A DNA stretch of 32,691 bases, from contig NZ_BSTM01000050.1 in assembly GCF_030269515.1 (NCBI RefSeq), positions 1 to 32,691 on the forward strand. Reading direction: 5' to 3'. Source of the stretch: Actinomadura sp. NBRC 104412. Its GTDB lineage: Bacteria; Actinomycetota; Actinomycetes; Streptosporangiales; Streptosporangiaceae. A model generated the notes under the pieces. That model was not told the origin of the DNA. It saw only the letters and a program-made list of their open reading frames with translations, and ran no database searches. This document shows, piece after piece, positions 8,224 through 16,562 of the stretch. A program made the translations under genes and the position numbers. Position 1 is the first letter of the stretch; every line of letters begins with the position of its first letter.

Positions 8224-9087
8224 GTGTTGATCAGTCCGTATGTGCGTCGGCTGCGGCTTGCGGCGGAGTTGCGTGAGCTGCGGGAGCGGGCTGGGGTCTC
8301 GGCGCAGGAACTGGCCAAGCGGTCGGGCGTGTACCGGCAGATGATCAGCAAGCTGGAGAACGCGCACATCGCGCCGAGTCAGGAGGATGTGCAGCGTCTC
8401 CTGGATGTCCTTGGTGTCGAAGGTGACAAGTGGACGCAGCTCGTGCAGGTCACCGCTGAGGCGGCGTCGCATGGCTGGTGGGAGTCGTCGGGGATCGGTG
8501 AGCGCCAGGCCAGGTTCGCCAATCTGGAGGCCGGCGCGAACGTGATCCGTGAGTACCAGCAGAATCTCATCCCGGGTTTGCTGCAGACGGAGGAGTTCAT
8601 CGCCACGCGTTTGGCCAACACCGAGCTGCCCTTGCCGCCCGATGCCGAGGTCACCGGCGTGCTGAAGGGGCGGGTCGGCCGGCAGCGGATGCTGCATCGT
8701 CCTGCCGGGCCGTCGTATGAGGTGATTCTGGATGAGGTAGTGCTGCGCCGTCGTTCGGTCCCTGCGGACGTGTTCCGACGCCAACTCGATTACATCGTTG
8801 ATCTGTCCCGGCGGGATGAGCGGGTGACGGTGCGGGTTCTGCCTGTGGACGCTGAAATTCCGGGGTACAACATCCCTGAATGTTCGTTTTCGATGTACAC
8901 CTATCCGGATGACGGCGACCCCGGGGTGGTGGCGTTGGAGGCGGTGACCACCGACCTCGTCCTCACCGATTCGGACCAGACCGCACAGTTCGAGATGGTG
9001 TACGGAGGTCTCGTCCGTGCGGCCCTGTCGGTCGAGCGGTCACGCGAGATGCTGGCGGACGTCGCAGAGTCCCTTCCCTCGCACTAG
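8224..9087 (+). CDS. XRE-family regulator with DUF5753 domain (WhiJ/AbaA-type)
   Basis: About 287 residues if translation begins at GTG 8224; TTG 8227 is also possible, and the only ribosome-site candidate, GAGG at 8208-8211, is rather far. The helix-turn-helix is near the N-terminus (SPYVRRLRLAAELRELRERA, then AQELAKRSGVYRQMISKLEN). The remainder is the DUF5753 domain: YQQNLIPGLLQTEEF, RQRMLHRPAGPSYEVILDE, VTVRVLPVDAE and a Gly/Asp-rich VVALEAVTTDLVLTDS segment. In Streptomyces such regulators come with a DUF397 partner and often an RsbW-like ATPase in whiJ/abaA-like loci that affect development and antibiotic production; the same arrangement is seen here. Its stop overlaps the ribosome site of the DUF397 gene. 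Confidence 0.9.
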   Translation: MLISPYVRRLRLAAELRELRERAGVSAQELAKRSGVYRQMISKLENAHIAPSQEDVQRLLDVLGVEGDKWTQLVQVTAEAASHGWWESSGIGERQARFANLEAGANVIREYQQNLIPGLLQTEEFIATRLANTELPLPPDAEVTGVLKGRVGRQRMLHRPAGPSYEVILDEVVLRRRSVPADVFRRQLDYIVDLSRRDERVTVRVLPVDAEIPGYNIPECSFSMYTYPDDGDPGVVALEAVTTDLVLTDSDQTAQFEMVYGGLVRAALSVERSREMLADVAESLPSH

Positions 9088-9097
9088 GAAGATCATC

Positions 9098-9307
9098 ATG
9101 ACCAGTCGCGAACGCCACGTGGGGTGGCGGAAGTCCTCATACAGCGGAACGGGCAACAACTGTGTCGAGGCCGGGCGGGTTGCTCGGCGCCGGGTCGGCG
9201 TCCGGGACACCGCGTCGGGCGATGACGGGCCGGTGCTGGAGTTCGGGGTCGGCGCTTGGGCGGCGTTCTTGGCGGAGGTCCGGGAGGGAAGGCATCGCCT
9301 GCTGTAG
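9098..9307 (+). CDS. DUF397 family small protein
   Basis: 69 residues from ATG 9098 with AGGAAG six bases upstream. It contains the family marks W-RKSSYSGTGNNCVEAG, then VGVRDTASGDDGPVLEFGVG and a final helix AWAAFLAEVREG. DUF397 proteins are small partners of adjacent XRE/DUF5753 regulators and are thought to antagonise or modulate them. It lies 10 bases after the regulator's stop, so the two form one transcription unit, closed by a strong terminator. This is the intact copy in a neighbourhood that also holds two broken ones. Confidence 0.92.
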   Translation: MTSRERHVGWRKSSYSGTGNNCVEAGRVARRRVGVRDTASGDDGPVLEFGVGAWAAFLAEVREGRHRLL

Positions 9308-9320
9308 CCGGTCGACGAGC

Positions 9321-9360
9321 AGGGGTCGAAGTGTCGCACTTCGACCCCTTTCTGCGTTTT
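9321..9360 (+). terminator. Strong intrinsic terminator after the XRE-DUF397 operon
   Basis: AGGGGTCGAAGTG (9321-9333) pairs perfectly with CACTTCGACCCCT (9337-9349) around a three-base loop, followed by TTTCTGCGTTTT. The 13-bp stem starts 13 bases after the DUF397 stop. Confidence 0.9.
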
Positions 9361-9551
9361 GAGTGACGGCATGGATGCGCAGTGTCAGCGAATCCCTTGC
9401 AGGGCGGTGTGGACATTCGCATACTCATGACTGTCACAGCAGCAGGACAGTTGGTATCACGGCATCTGTCTCTGGGTGGTAGAGCGTGCCCCACGAGCTA
9501 CCGAGATCCGGCTGTCGTCCATCTGCAGGCTCACAGTCAGGAGCGACAACG

Positions 9552-10067
9552 ATGTCTGTGCCACCGACCGCGCCTCCGCGGCTCGACGAGGCCACCCTCG
9601 GCACCAGGCCCCCGCTGCATGATGGCGGTGACTGCAATGAGGTAGTGGGGCTGGCCGCCCTGCCGACCGCGATCCCTCTGGTGCGTTCGTTCGTGCGGGC
9701 CAAGCTTTCGGCCTGGGGAGTGGAGACTGATCACGGCTGGGAGTGCCAGCAGGTTCTCTCCGAGTTCGTCACCAACGCCTTCGACGTGACGGGTGAATCG
9801 CTCGCCGGGGAGTCGCTCGACCTCGACGGCCTGGCGATGATCCTCGTCCAGCTTCGCATATCGGCCAAGCACCTCATCGTGGAGGTCCGTGACTTCGGGG
9901 ATGGCCGTCCGGAGATCCCCGCAACGGGGGTCAACGACGAAGGTGGGCGCGGCCTGCGGTTGGCGACGATGCTTGCCGGTAAATGGGGTTGGTACCCCGT
10001 CACGGCGCCGAGCCGGGGCAAGGTCGTTTGGGCCTCATGGGCGCTCGACCGGAAAGCCGCTTCGTGA
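9552..10067 (+). CDS. ATP-binding (HATPase_c_2) anti-sigma-factor-like protein
   Basis: 171 residues. ATG 9552 has CAGGAG eight bases upstream; the longer in-frame start at 9486 has none. It is a single GHKL ATPase domain of the RsbW/SpoIIAB type: N box QQVLSEFVTNAFD, G1 box VRDFGDGRPEI, G2 box GGRGLRLATMLAG, and a final WGWYPVTAPSRGKVVWASW strand typical of Streptomyces members of this group. These proteins bind ATP and usually act as serine kinases or anti-sigma factors. It lies just after the XRE-DUF397 terminator, so it has its own promoter but belongs to the same abaA/whiJ-like set. A relic of a second copy follows. Confidence 0.88.
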   Translation: MSVPPTAPPRLDEATLGTRPPLHDGGDCNEVVGLAALPTAIPLVRSFVRAKLSAWGVETDHGWECQQVLSEFVTNAFDVTGESLAGESLDLDGLAMILVQLRISAKHLIVEVRDFGDGRPEIPATGVNDEGGRGLRLATMLAGKWGWYPVTAPSRGKVVWASWALDRKAAS

Positions 10068-10135
10068 GGCTACGTCCGACGCTTCGCTTGTTTATCCGAC
10101 GCCGTTCGTTCGTTCCGCGCCCCTGCGCTCATCGT

Positions 10136-10327
10136 TCCGACGACGGCGCGCTGTGGATGGAGGTCCAGGACGCGACCTGCGACCTGCCCTGCATGCAGCG
10201 CGCCGACACCATCAGCGAGGCCGGACGGGGCCTGTTCATCGTCGACCGGCTCTGCCGCTGCTGGGGCGTCCGCCCGCTGGCAGGCAACAGCGGCAAAGTC
10301 GTCTTCGCGGTCCTCAATGCCTCATGA
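10136..10327 (+). pseudogene. 3' relic of a second HATPase gene
   Basis: The frame from about 10136 to TGA reads DDGALWMEVQDATCDLP, then DTISEAGRGLFIVDRLCRCW, then GVRPLAGNSGKVVFAVL. These are the G1-like box, the G2 box (E-GRGL-VD) and the C-terminal strand of an RsbW-like ATPase. The N box and everything before it are missing; the bases back to the intact HATPase stop (10067) encode only basic, unrelated residues. It is a truncated tandem paralogue of the gene just upstream. Confidence 0.65.
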
Positions 10328-10530
10328 AGACCACGTGGAGGTGATGCGCGCACGGCGGGCTTTGGGGCGTGGGAAGGCGGATGCGGAGATCGGCGGATTC
10401 GAGGGTGAGTTCGCTCGGGTGGCTGTCGGCGGCGGCGAGGTTGTTGAGGAGGCACCGGGTTCGGTCGGGCACGACGGCGCTTGACCGAGGTCGGCACGGC
10501 TCAGTTCGATGCGAATCTTCGGTTGCCTGG

Positions 10531-13500
10531 TCAGCGGTCGGCAGCGGGGGACCACTCGTCGGCGAAGGTTTCGAGTTGCTCAATGACCTTCTGGATGGCG
10601 TCGGGCTGCTCTTCGGGCGGGTAGCCGTGCCTGGCCAGGAGGCGCTTAATGATGGAGCGCAGTTTGGCCTGGACGTCGTCGCGGGCGGTCCAGTCGGTGG
10701 ACAGGTTGCGGCGGACGGCCTTGACCAGGTCTCGGGCGATGGCGGCGAGCCGGTCGTCGCCCATCAGGGCTCGGACGGTGTCCTTGGCGGCGACCGCGTC
10801 GTAGAAGGCGAGCTCGTCGTCGCTGAGGGCCGGGTTGAACTGCCGGCCTCGGTTGGCGTCGGCGGCGACCTCCTTGGCCATCGCGACGAGTTCGGCGATG
10901 ATCTCGGCGGCGGTGAGGTTCTGGTTGGTGTACTTGCGCATCAGGTCCAGCAGGCGGTCGGAGAAGCTCTGCCGGCGGACGATGTTGTGCTTGGTGACCT
11001 TGCGCATCTCTTGCTGGACGAGTCGGCGCAGTGCCTCGATCGCGATGGCGGGGTGCTTGGCGGCCTGCATCTTCTTGATGTAGGTCTCGTCCAGGTGGGA
11101 CAGGTCCGGCTGGTCCAGGCCGGCTTCCTTGAACAGGTCGATGACGTCTCCGGCCTCGATCGCGCTCGCGGTGAGCTGCTTCAGGTACAGCTCGACCTCG
11201 GCGGGGACGGGACGGCCCTCGGCCTGGCGGCGGGCGGCGTCGAGCTTGACGACCACCACGCGCACGTCCCGGAAGAACGCGATGTCGTCGCGGACGTCGT
11301 TCAGGTCGCCGCTGGTCGCGCACACGGCGTAGAGGCGTTCGAGGCGTCCGGCGCAGCGCAGGAACTTCTCCTTGAGCGTCTCCTTGTCGGGGTCGGAGGC
11401 GTCGGGCTGGTTGAGCGGGTGCTGCGGGTTCCAGATGTAGTCGGCGGTTCCGGTGACGGCGTCGCGGTGAGCGGTGGGCGTCCCGGCTCGCAGGGTGTGG
11501 CGCCAGGGATGGTCATTGAGTAGTACACCGATGCCGTCGAGGAGGTCGCGGACCTTGGTGATCGCCTCGTCCAGATCGCGGCCCATCGGCTTGTTGTGCT
11601 GGTCGTCGGTGGTGTACTCGGCCAGCGCCGCGATCAGGTTCTCGTGGAGCGGCGCGTAGCCGACCATGAGGCCGTCCTGCTTGTTGCGGAACGTACGGTT
11701 CACTCGCGCCAGGGTCTGCATGAGCTGTGCGCCGCGCATCGACCGGTCCAGGTAGAGGGTGTGCAGCGGGGGCGCGTCGAAACCAGTGATCAGCATGTCC
11801 TTGACGATGATCATCTCAAGCTCATCGCCGGCGTCCTTCATGCGCCGCTGGACGGTCTTCTGCTCGCGGGGGCGCAGCCGGTGCCTGCGGAGCTTGTCGG
11901 GGTCGCCGGTGGACGAGCTGTAGACGACCTTGATCTTGCCGGTGTTGACGTCATCGGAGTGCCAGTCCGGCTTTATGGCGATAATCTGCTCGTACAGATC
12001 GGCGCAGATCTCCCTCGTGCTGCACACGATCATCGCCTTGCCGGGCGCGTCGATGAACGGCCGCATCGCCTCCGACCGCGTCTCCCAGTGTTCGACGATG
12101 CTGGCCGCCAGCTTCTCCAGCCGGGCGGGTGCACCGTAGACGGCGTTGAGCGTGGCGGTGGCGTGCTCGACCCGCTTGCGTTCGGTATCGTCCAGGCCCT
12201 CGGTCGCCTTGTCGGCCTCCTCGTCCAGCTTCTCAGGGTCCAGTCCCTCGGGCAGTTCGAGCTGGATCAGGCGGTTCTCGTAGTAGACGGGCACCGTGGC
12301 GCCGTCCTTGACGGCCCGAGTGAGGTCGTAGACGTCGATGTAGCCGCCGAAGACATCCTGGGTGTTGCGATCGACTTCGGAGACCGGCGTGCCGGTGAAA
12401 GCGATCATCGTCGCGTAGGGAAGCGCGTCGCGCAGGTGCCGGGCGTAGCCGTCGAGGCTGTCGTAGTGGCTGCGGTGCGCCTCGTCCACGATCACGATGA
12501 TGTTGCGGCGGTCCGACAGGAGCGGGTGCGCCCGTCCGGCGTTCTTCTCCTCGGTCGTCCTGCTGAACTTTTGCAGGGTCGTGAAGTAGATGCCGCCAGT
12601 GCGCCGGTTGGACAGCTCGGTGCGCAGGTCGTTCCGGCTGTCGACACGGACCGGCTTCTCCGGCAGCAACTCGCTGGCGTTGAAGCCGGCGAAGAGCTGG
12701 TCGTCCAGGTCGTTGCGGTCGGTGATCACCACAATGGTGGGATTACCGAGCGCCGGGTGCTTGAGCACCTGATTGGAGTACAGCTCCATCTCGAACGACT
12801 TGCCGGACCCCTGGGTGTGCCAGACCACGCCGGCCTTGCCGTTGCTGCGCACCGCCTCGATCGTCTGACCGACCGCCTTGGACACGACGATGTACTGATG
12901 TGGCTTGGCGATCCGCTTCTGCAACCCCTCATCCGACTGGGCGAACGCAACATAGCCGGTCAGCAGCTCCACGAACCGGCGGTGGTCGAACAACCCATGC
13001 AGCGTCAGGCACAGCTCGCTGTTCTCCCACTCGGCCGCGGGCTGCTCCACGGGCTTGCCCGCCTCGTCGACGTTCCAGGGAGCGAAGTGGTTGTAGGGGG
13101 TGAACGCGGTGCCGTACCTGGTGGTCACACCATCCGAGACCAGGCACACCACGTTGCAGCGGAACGCCTCCCACATGTCCTTGACGTAGGCCATGAGCTG
13201 GGCGTGCGCGGCCTCGGGCGTGGCCCGCTCGTCGCTCATCTTCTTCAACTCGAAGACCGCGACCGGAAGCCCGTTCATGTAGAGGACGACGTCGAAGCGG
13301 CGCCGCTCCTCGCCCTTGACGACCATCACCTGGTTGGCCGCCACGAAGTCGTTGCGGTACGGATCGCTCCGGTCGATCAGATGGACGGTCGGATGCTGCT
13401 CCGCGCCGTACTCATCGACGTAGCTGATGCCGCGGATTCCGTTGGTCAGGTATCCGTGGATCCGGCGGTTCTCCGCCTTCGCGTCCTGCGACTGCGGCGA

Positions 13501-13719
13501 CAGCACCAGCGTGACGACCTCGTCCACGGACGAAGCGGGCAGGTCCGGGTTGATTCGGACGATCGCGTCCCGCAACCGGCTCGGGATGATCAGCTCGTCC
13601 CAGGACTCCCGCTCACCCGAGCCCACGGCGATCTGCCTGCCGTGCTTGTACTCCCAGCCGAGCTCGCCAAGCGTGCCCAGCACGTCATGCTCGAAGTCGG
13701 CCTCGCTGTAGCCACTCAT
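10531..13719 (-). CDS. hsdR: Type I restriction endonuclease, R subunit
   Basis: 1062 residues. The N-terminal nuclease has the PD-(D/E)xK residues D143 (RFDVVLYMNG) and E157-x-K159 (VAVFELKK). Helicase motor 1 has the Walker A motif HTQGSGKS (301-308), VITDRNDLDDQLF, FTTLQKF and the DEAH box at 412-415 (IIVIVDEAHRSHYD), then IAFTGTP. Motor 2 has MLITGFDAPPLHTLYLDR and QTLARVNRTF. The long C-terminal helical region contacts the methylase. With HsdM and HsdS it translocates DNA from unmethylated sites and cuts at a distance. It is the last gene of the operon: its ATG overlaps the hsdS stop by four bases, and GGAGGA lies within hsdS. Length and motifs are complete, so restriction should be active. 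Confidence 0.95.
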   Translation of the reverse strand: MSGYSEADFEHDVLGTLGELGWEYKHGRQIAVGSGERESWDELIIPSRLRDAIVRINPDLPASSVDEVVTLVLSPQSQDAKAENRRIHGYLTNGIRGISYVDEYGAEQHPTVHLIDRSDPYRNDFVAANQVMVVKGEERRRFDVVLYMNGLPVAVFELKKMSDERATPEAAHAQLMAYVKDMWEAFRCNVVCLVSDGVTTRYGTAFTPYNHFAPWNVDEAGKPVEQPAAEWENSELCLTLHGLFDHRRFVELLTGYVAFAQSDEGLQKRIAKPHQYIVVSKAVGQTIEAVRSNGKAGVVWHTQGSGKSFEMELYSNQVLKHPALGNPTIVVITDRNDLDDQLFAGFNASELLPEKPVRVDSRNDLRTELSNRRTGGIYFTTLQKFSRTTEEKNAGRAHPLLSDRRNIIVIVDEAHRSHYDSLDGYARHLRDALPYATMIAFTGTPVSEVDRNTQDVFGGYIDVYDLTRAVKDGATVPVYYENRLIQLELPEGLDPEKLDEEADKATEGLDDTERKRVEHATATLNAVYGAPARLEKLAASIVEHWETRSEAMRPFIDAPGKAMIVCSTREICADLYEQIIAIKPDWHSDDVNTGKIKVVYSSSTGDPDKLRRHRLRPREQKTVQRRMKDAGDELEMIIVKDMLITGFDAPPLHTLYLDRSMRGAQLMQTLARVNRTFRNKQDGLMVGYAPLHENLIAALAEYTTDDQHNKPMGRDLDEAITKVRDLLDGIGVLLNDHPWRHTLRAGTPTAHRDAVTGTADYIWNPQHPLNQPDASDPDKETLKEKFLRCAGRLERLYAVCATSGDLNDVRDDIAFFRDVRVVVVKLDAARRQAEGRPVPAEVELYLKQLTASAIEAGDVIDLFKEAGLDQPDLSHLDETYIKKMQAAKHPAIAIEALRRLVQQEMRKVTKHNIVRRQSFSDRLLDLMRKYTNQNLTAAEIIAELVAMAKEVAADANRGRQFNPALSDDELAFYDAVAAKDTVRALMGDDRLAAIARDLVKAVRRNLSTDWTARDDVQAKLRSIIKRLLARHGYPPEEQPDAIQKVIEQLETFADEWSPAADR

Positions 13720-14936
13720 ACAGCATCCTCCACGACCTTCTCCGCGTCCCTGATCCTGACCTGGCCGGACATGAGCTTCGGCAACAGTGCATCACGCAGT
13801 TTGGAAAGACTGAGCGACTCTTGTTCAGCGAGCAAGGCTCGATCCCAAAGCGGCCTCAATCTGTCATCGAGGCGGGAAAGATACGTCTCGTCGGGTACAC
13901 TTACGGGCTCATCCAGATGATGGCGCTGGATGTGCCCCATCGTGGTTGCTTTGTCTGCCGCAATCCGCTGAAACTCGGCCAATTTCGATTGCAAGATCTC
14001 ATGTAGCAGCCACGACGGCATCCCACCTTTCGGGATAACCTTGAAGATGTGCTGGTTTACGATAGCTTCGTCCCGAAACCAGCGTGCGACGCGAAGTGAC
14101 CCCGACCAAGCAAAAAGCACGTCCCCGGGACGGGCAATGTGGTTCTCCGGAACCTTTATGTCGTTGTAGATGGTGGAACTCCCCGGCCCCGAGTTCAGTT
14201 CTGCGATGCGAATCACCATTCGACCGGTTCCCGAAGCGTTCTTGGTGAAAGCGCGGCCATTGACGAAGTCAGCAAGCGACGACAGCGGAACCTGAGTGAC
14301 GAACGCTTGCTGCTCTTGCAGGAACTTTGTGAGGTGGAGGTAGCGAAGGCTGTCCGCTTTCCTGGCGATGCGGTCGTTGACGGCGATCTTGTCATCGAGC
14401 GCCTCCAGAATGCCTGCGATGACATACTGCTCGCCGCGCGGTGGCAGGGCGACGGGCAAGGCGCTGAGGATTTTGGTGTTCAGATTCAGCATGGTCGCGC
14501 CTACGGCGTGGCGCGTTATCCACTCTCGAACCTGGGGGTGGCCGAGATAGTAGGAGACGAACAGCGGGTTCGCCTCAGAACCTATGCGCACTCTGAGGCA
14601 ACCAGTACCACATAGCCATCCTTGCTGCTCTTTCCTTACGATAGCCCGGCGCGTCACATCTCCTCGCCTAGAGTAGACGATATCTCCTTCATCGAGTAGG
14701 AAGCTGGACAGGCGATTGACGTCAGCATCACTGATGCGGGCGATCCCATCATCATTGATGACATTGTCTCCGATGTTCTGCGGCATCACGCTGGGAGTTC
14801 CTGCGGGAACGTAATCCGAAGCGTGAAGTTGGCTTCCGTATGGCCCGGTCTGAATACTGCCCCCACCAGCGGCGCACACGTTACCCAGCGTTGTGATTTC
14901 CCAGTGCTCTGGAATAGGGAATAGCAACTCAGACAT
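13716..14936 (-). CDS. hsdS: Type I restriction-modification specificity subunit S
   Basis: 406 residues with the usual two-TRD architecture. TRD1 (about 1-165, PIPEHWEITTLGNVCAAGGG ... LPVALPPRGEQ) leads to a central helical conserved region (IAGILEALDDKIAVNDRIAR). TRD2 (about 210-350, PLSSLADFVNGRAF ... GDVLFAWSGSLRVARW) leads to a second conserved helix (LSLSKLRDALLPKLMSGQ). It sets the DNA sequence recognised for both modification and cutting. The DNA is visibly poorer in GC than hsdM and hsdR around it, as expected for hsdS alleles exchanged by horizontal transfer. Its ATG overlaps the end of hsdM by eight bases (ATGTCTGA) and its stop overlaps the hsdR start, so the three subunits are translationally coupled. 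Confidence 0.95.
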   Translation of the reverse strand: MSELLFPIPEHWEITTLGNVCAAGGGSIQTGPYGSQLHASDYVPAGTPSVMPQNIGDNVINDDGIARISDADVNRLSSFLLDEGDIVYSRRGDVTRRAIVRKEQQGWLCGTGCLRVRIGSEANPLFVSYYLGHPQVREWITRHAVGATMLNLNTKILSALPVALPPRGEQYVIAGILEALDDKIAVNDRIARKADSLRYLHLTKFLQEQQAFVTQVPLSSLADFVNGRAFTKNASGTGRMVIRIAELNSGPGSSTIYNDIKVPENHIARPGDVLFAWSGSLRVARWFRDEAIVNQHIFKVIPKGGMPSWLLHEILQSKLAEFQRIAADKATTMGHIQRHHLDEPVSVPDETYLSRLDDRLRPLWDRALLAEQESLSLSKLRDALLPKLMSGQVRIRDAEKVVEDAV

Positions 14937-16536
14937 CGAGATTCTCCAGCTGCTTCCTGATCGTCTCTTCGAGGCGGGCGGACTCTTCGAAGTGGGTGAA
15001 GAGTTCCTTGGTGAGGCGGTCGAGCTTGTCGGCGATGGGCTCGTCGTCCTCTTCGGCCTCAGGAGCGCCGACGTAGCGGCCGGGGGTGAGGATGTGGTCG
15101 GCTGCGCGGATCTCGTCGGTGGTGGCCGAGTAGCTGAAGCCGAGCTCGTCCTCGTACGTCAGGCCCGCCTCGCGGGCGCTGGGGGTGCCGCGCCAGGCGT
15201 GGTAGGCGTTGGCGATTTTCGCGATGTCGTCGTCGGTGAGGATGCGCTCGGTGCGGTCGATCATCGTGCCCATGGTGCGGGCGTCGATGAAGAGCGTCTG
15301 GCCTTGGCGGTCGGTGTGGCCGGCGCGGGCGGATTTGTCCTTGGTGAAGAACCACAGGCACGCGGGGATCTGCGTGGTGCGGAACAATTGCGGGGGCAGC
15401 GCGACCATGCAGGCGACGAGGTCGTTCTCCACGAGGGCGGTGCGGATGTCGCCTTCGCCGGACTGTTTGGAGGACATCGAGCCGTTGGCCATGACGACGC
15501 CGGCGCTGCCGCGGGTGCCGAGCTTGGAAATGATGTGCTGCATCCAGGCGAAGTTGGCGTTGCCCGCCGGTGGGGTGCCGAAGCGCCAGCGGGGGTCGTC
15601 GGTCCGGCGGTACCAGTCCGACATGTTGAACGGCGGGTTGGCCAGGATGTAGTCGGCCTTGAGGTCGGGGTGGCGGTCCTCGTAGAAGGTGTCGGCCCAC
15701 TTGGTGGACAGGTCGCCGCCGATGCCGTGGATGGCCAGGTTCATCTTGGCCAGTCGCCAGGTGCGCTCGTTGGCCTCCTGGCCGTAGACGGCGATGTCGT
15801 CGCGGCGTCCCCGGTGGTTGAGGACGAACTTCTCGGCCTGGACGAACATGCCGCCCGAGCCGCAGCACGGGTCGTACACCCGCCCCTTGTAGGGCTCAAG
15901 GATCTCCACCAGGACCTTGACGACGCTGGCGGGGGTGTAGAACTCGCCGCCGCGCTTGCCTTCGGCGCGGGCGAACCTTTCCAGGAAGTATTCGTAGACC
16001 TCGCCGAGCACGTCGCGGGCGGACTTGCCGTCGTGTCCGGTGAAGCGGGCGTCGCTGAGCAGGTCGACGAGTTCGCTGAGGCGTCGCTGGTCGACGTTGT
16101 TCTGGTTGTAGATGCGGGGGAGGACGCCGGCCAGGGACCGGTTGGTCTTCATGACCGCGTCCATCGCGGCGTCGATCAGCTCGCCGATCGCGCCGGACTT
16201 GGCCTGCGCCGCCAATTCGGGCCAGCGGGCCCCCTCGGGAACCCAAAAGACGCCCTCGCGCTCGTACTCGTCCTTGTCGTCCAGGAACGACTCGTGTCGC
16301 GACTCCGGCACGCCGTCGGCGATGAGTTCGTCACGGATCTGGCCGCGGCGTTCGGCGAAGGCGTCCGAGACGTACTTCAGGAAGACCAGGCCGAGGACGA
16401 AGTCCTTGTACTGGGCGGCGTCCATCGAGCCGCGGAGCTTGTCCGCGGACTTCCACAGGATCGCCTTCAGCTCCGCCATCGTGGACACGCCTGGCAGTTC
16501 GGTTTGTCCGGCGGGGGCCTTCTTGCGGGGCGGCAT
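14929..16536 (-). CDS. hsdM: Type I restriction-modification methyltransferase subunit M
   Basis: 535 residues, with GAGGAG just before ATG 16536. The N-terminal HsdM helical domain (about 20-165) precedes the N6-adenine methylase domain: GGEFYTP (196-202), AdoMet-binding motif I DPCCGSGGMF (222-231), and catalytic NPPF (300-303). The downstream conserved block is LPPQLFRTTQIPACLWFFTK. The tail (ESARLEETIRKQLENLDV) is the helix that binds HsdS. Two copies plus one HsdS form the modification enzyme, which methylates adenine at the bipartite site. The gene follows the HTH/pseudo-methylase gene after 26 bases and overlaps hsdS, so it sits in the middle of a five-gene operon. Confidence 0.95.
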   Translation of the reverse strand: MPPRKKAPAGQTELPGVSTMAELKAILWKSADKLRGSMDAAQYKDFVLGLVFLKYVSDAFAERRGQIRDELIADGVPESRHESFLDDKDEYEREGVFWVPEGARWPELAAQAKSGAIGELIDAAMDAVMKTNRSLAGVLPRIYNQNNVDQRRLSELVDLLSDARFTGHDGKSARDVLGEVYEYFLERFARAEGKRGGEFYTPASVVKVLVEILEPYKGRVYDPCCGSGGMFVQAEKFVLNHRGRRDDIAVYGQEANERTWRLAKMNLAIHGIGGDLSTKWADTFYEDRHPDLKADYILANPPFNMSDWYRRTDDPRWRFGTPPAGNANFAWMQHIISKLGTRGSAGVVMANGSMSSKQSGEGDIRTALVENDLVACMVALPPQLFRTTQIPACLWFFTKDKSARAGHTDRQGQTLFIDARTMGTMIDRTERILTDDDIAKIANAYHAWRGTPSAREAGLTYEDELGFSYSATTDEIRAADHILTPGRYVGAPEAEEDDEPIADKLDRLTKELFTHFEESARLEETIRKQLENLDV

Positions 16537-16562
16537 CTATCTCCTCTATTCGGGTCGTCGCG

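Noticed and set aside
7834..8784. 316-codon minus-strand frame over the XRE gene
   Set aside because: Opposite to a clearly recognisable XRE/DUF5753 gene; only its 8022-8140 neighbourhood holds real DUF397 sequence, and that is in a different frame.
11596..13920. Very long plus-strand open frame (774 codons) opposite hsdR
   Set aside because: It is an antisense shadow: GC-rich third positions of hsdR keep the complementary frame free of stops. The translation is Val/Gly/Leu/Arg-rich without motifs and runs across the hsdR-hsdS border.
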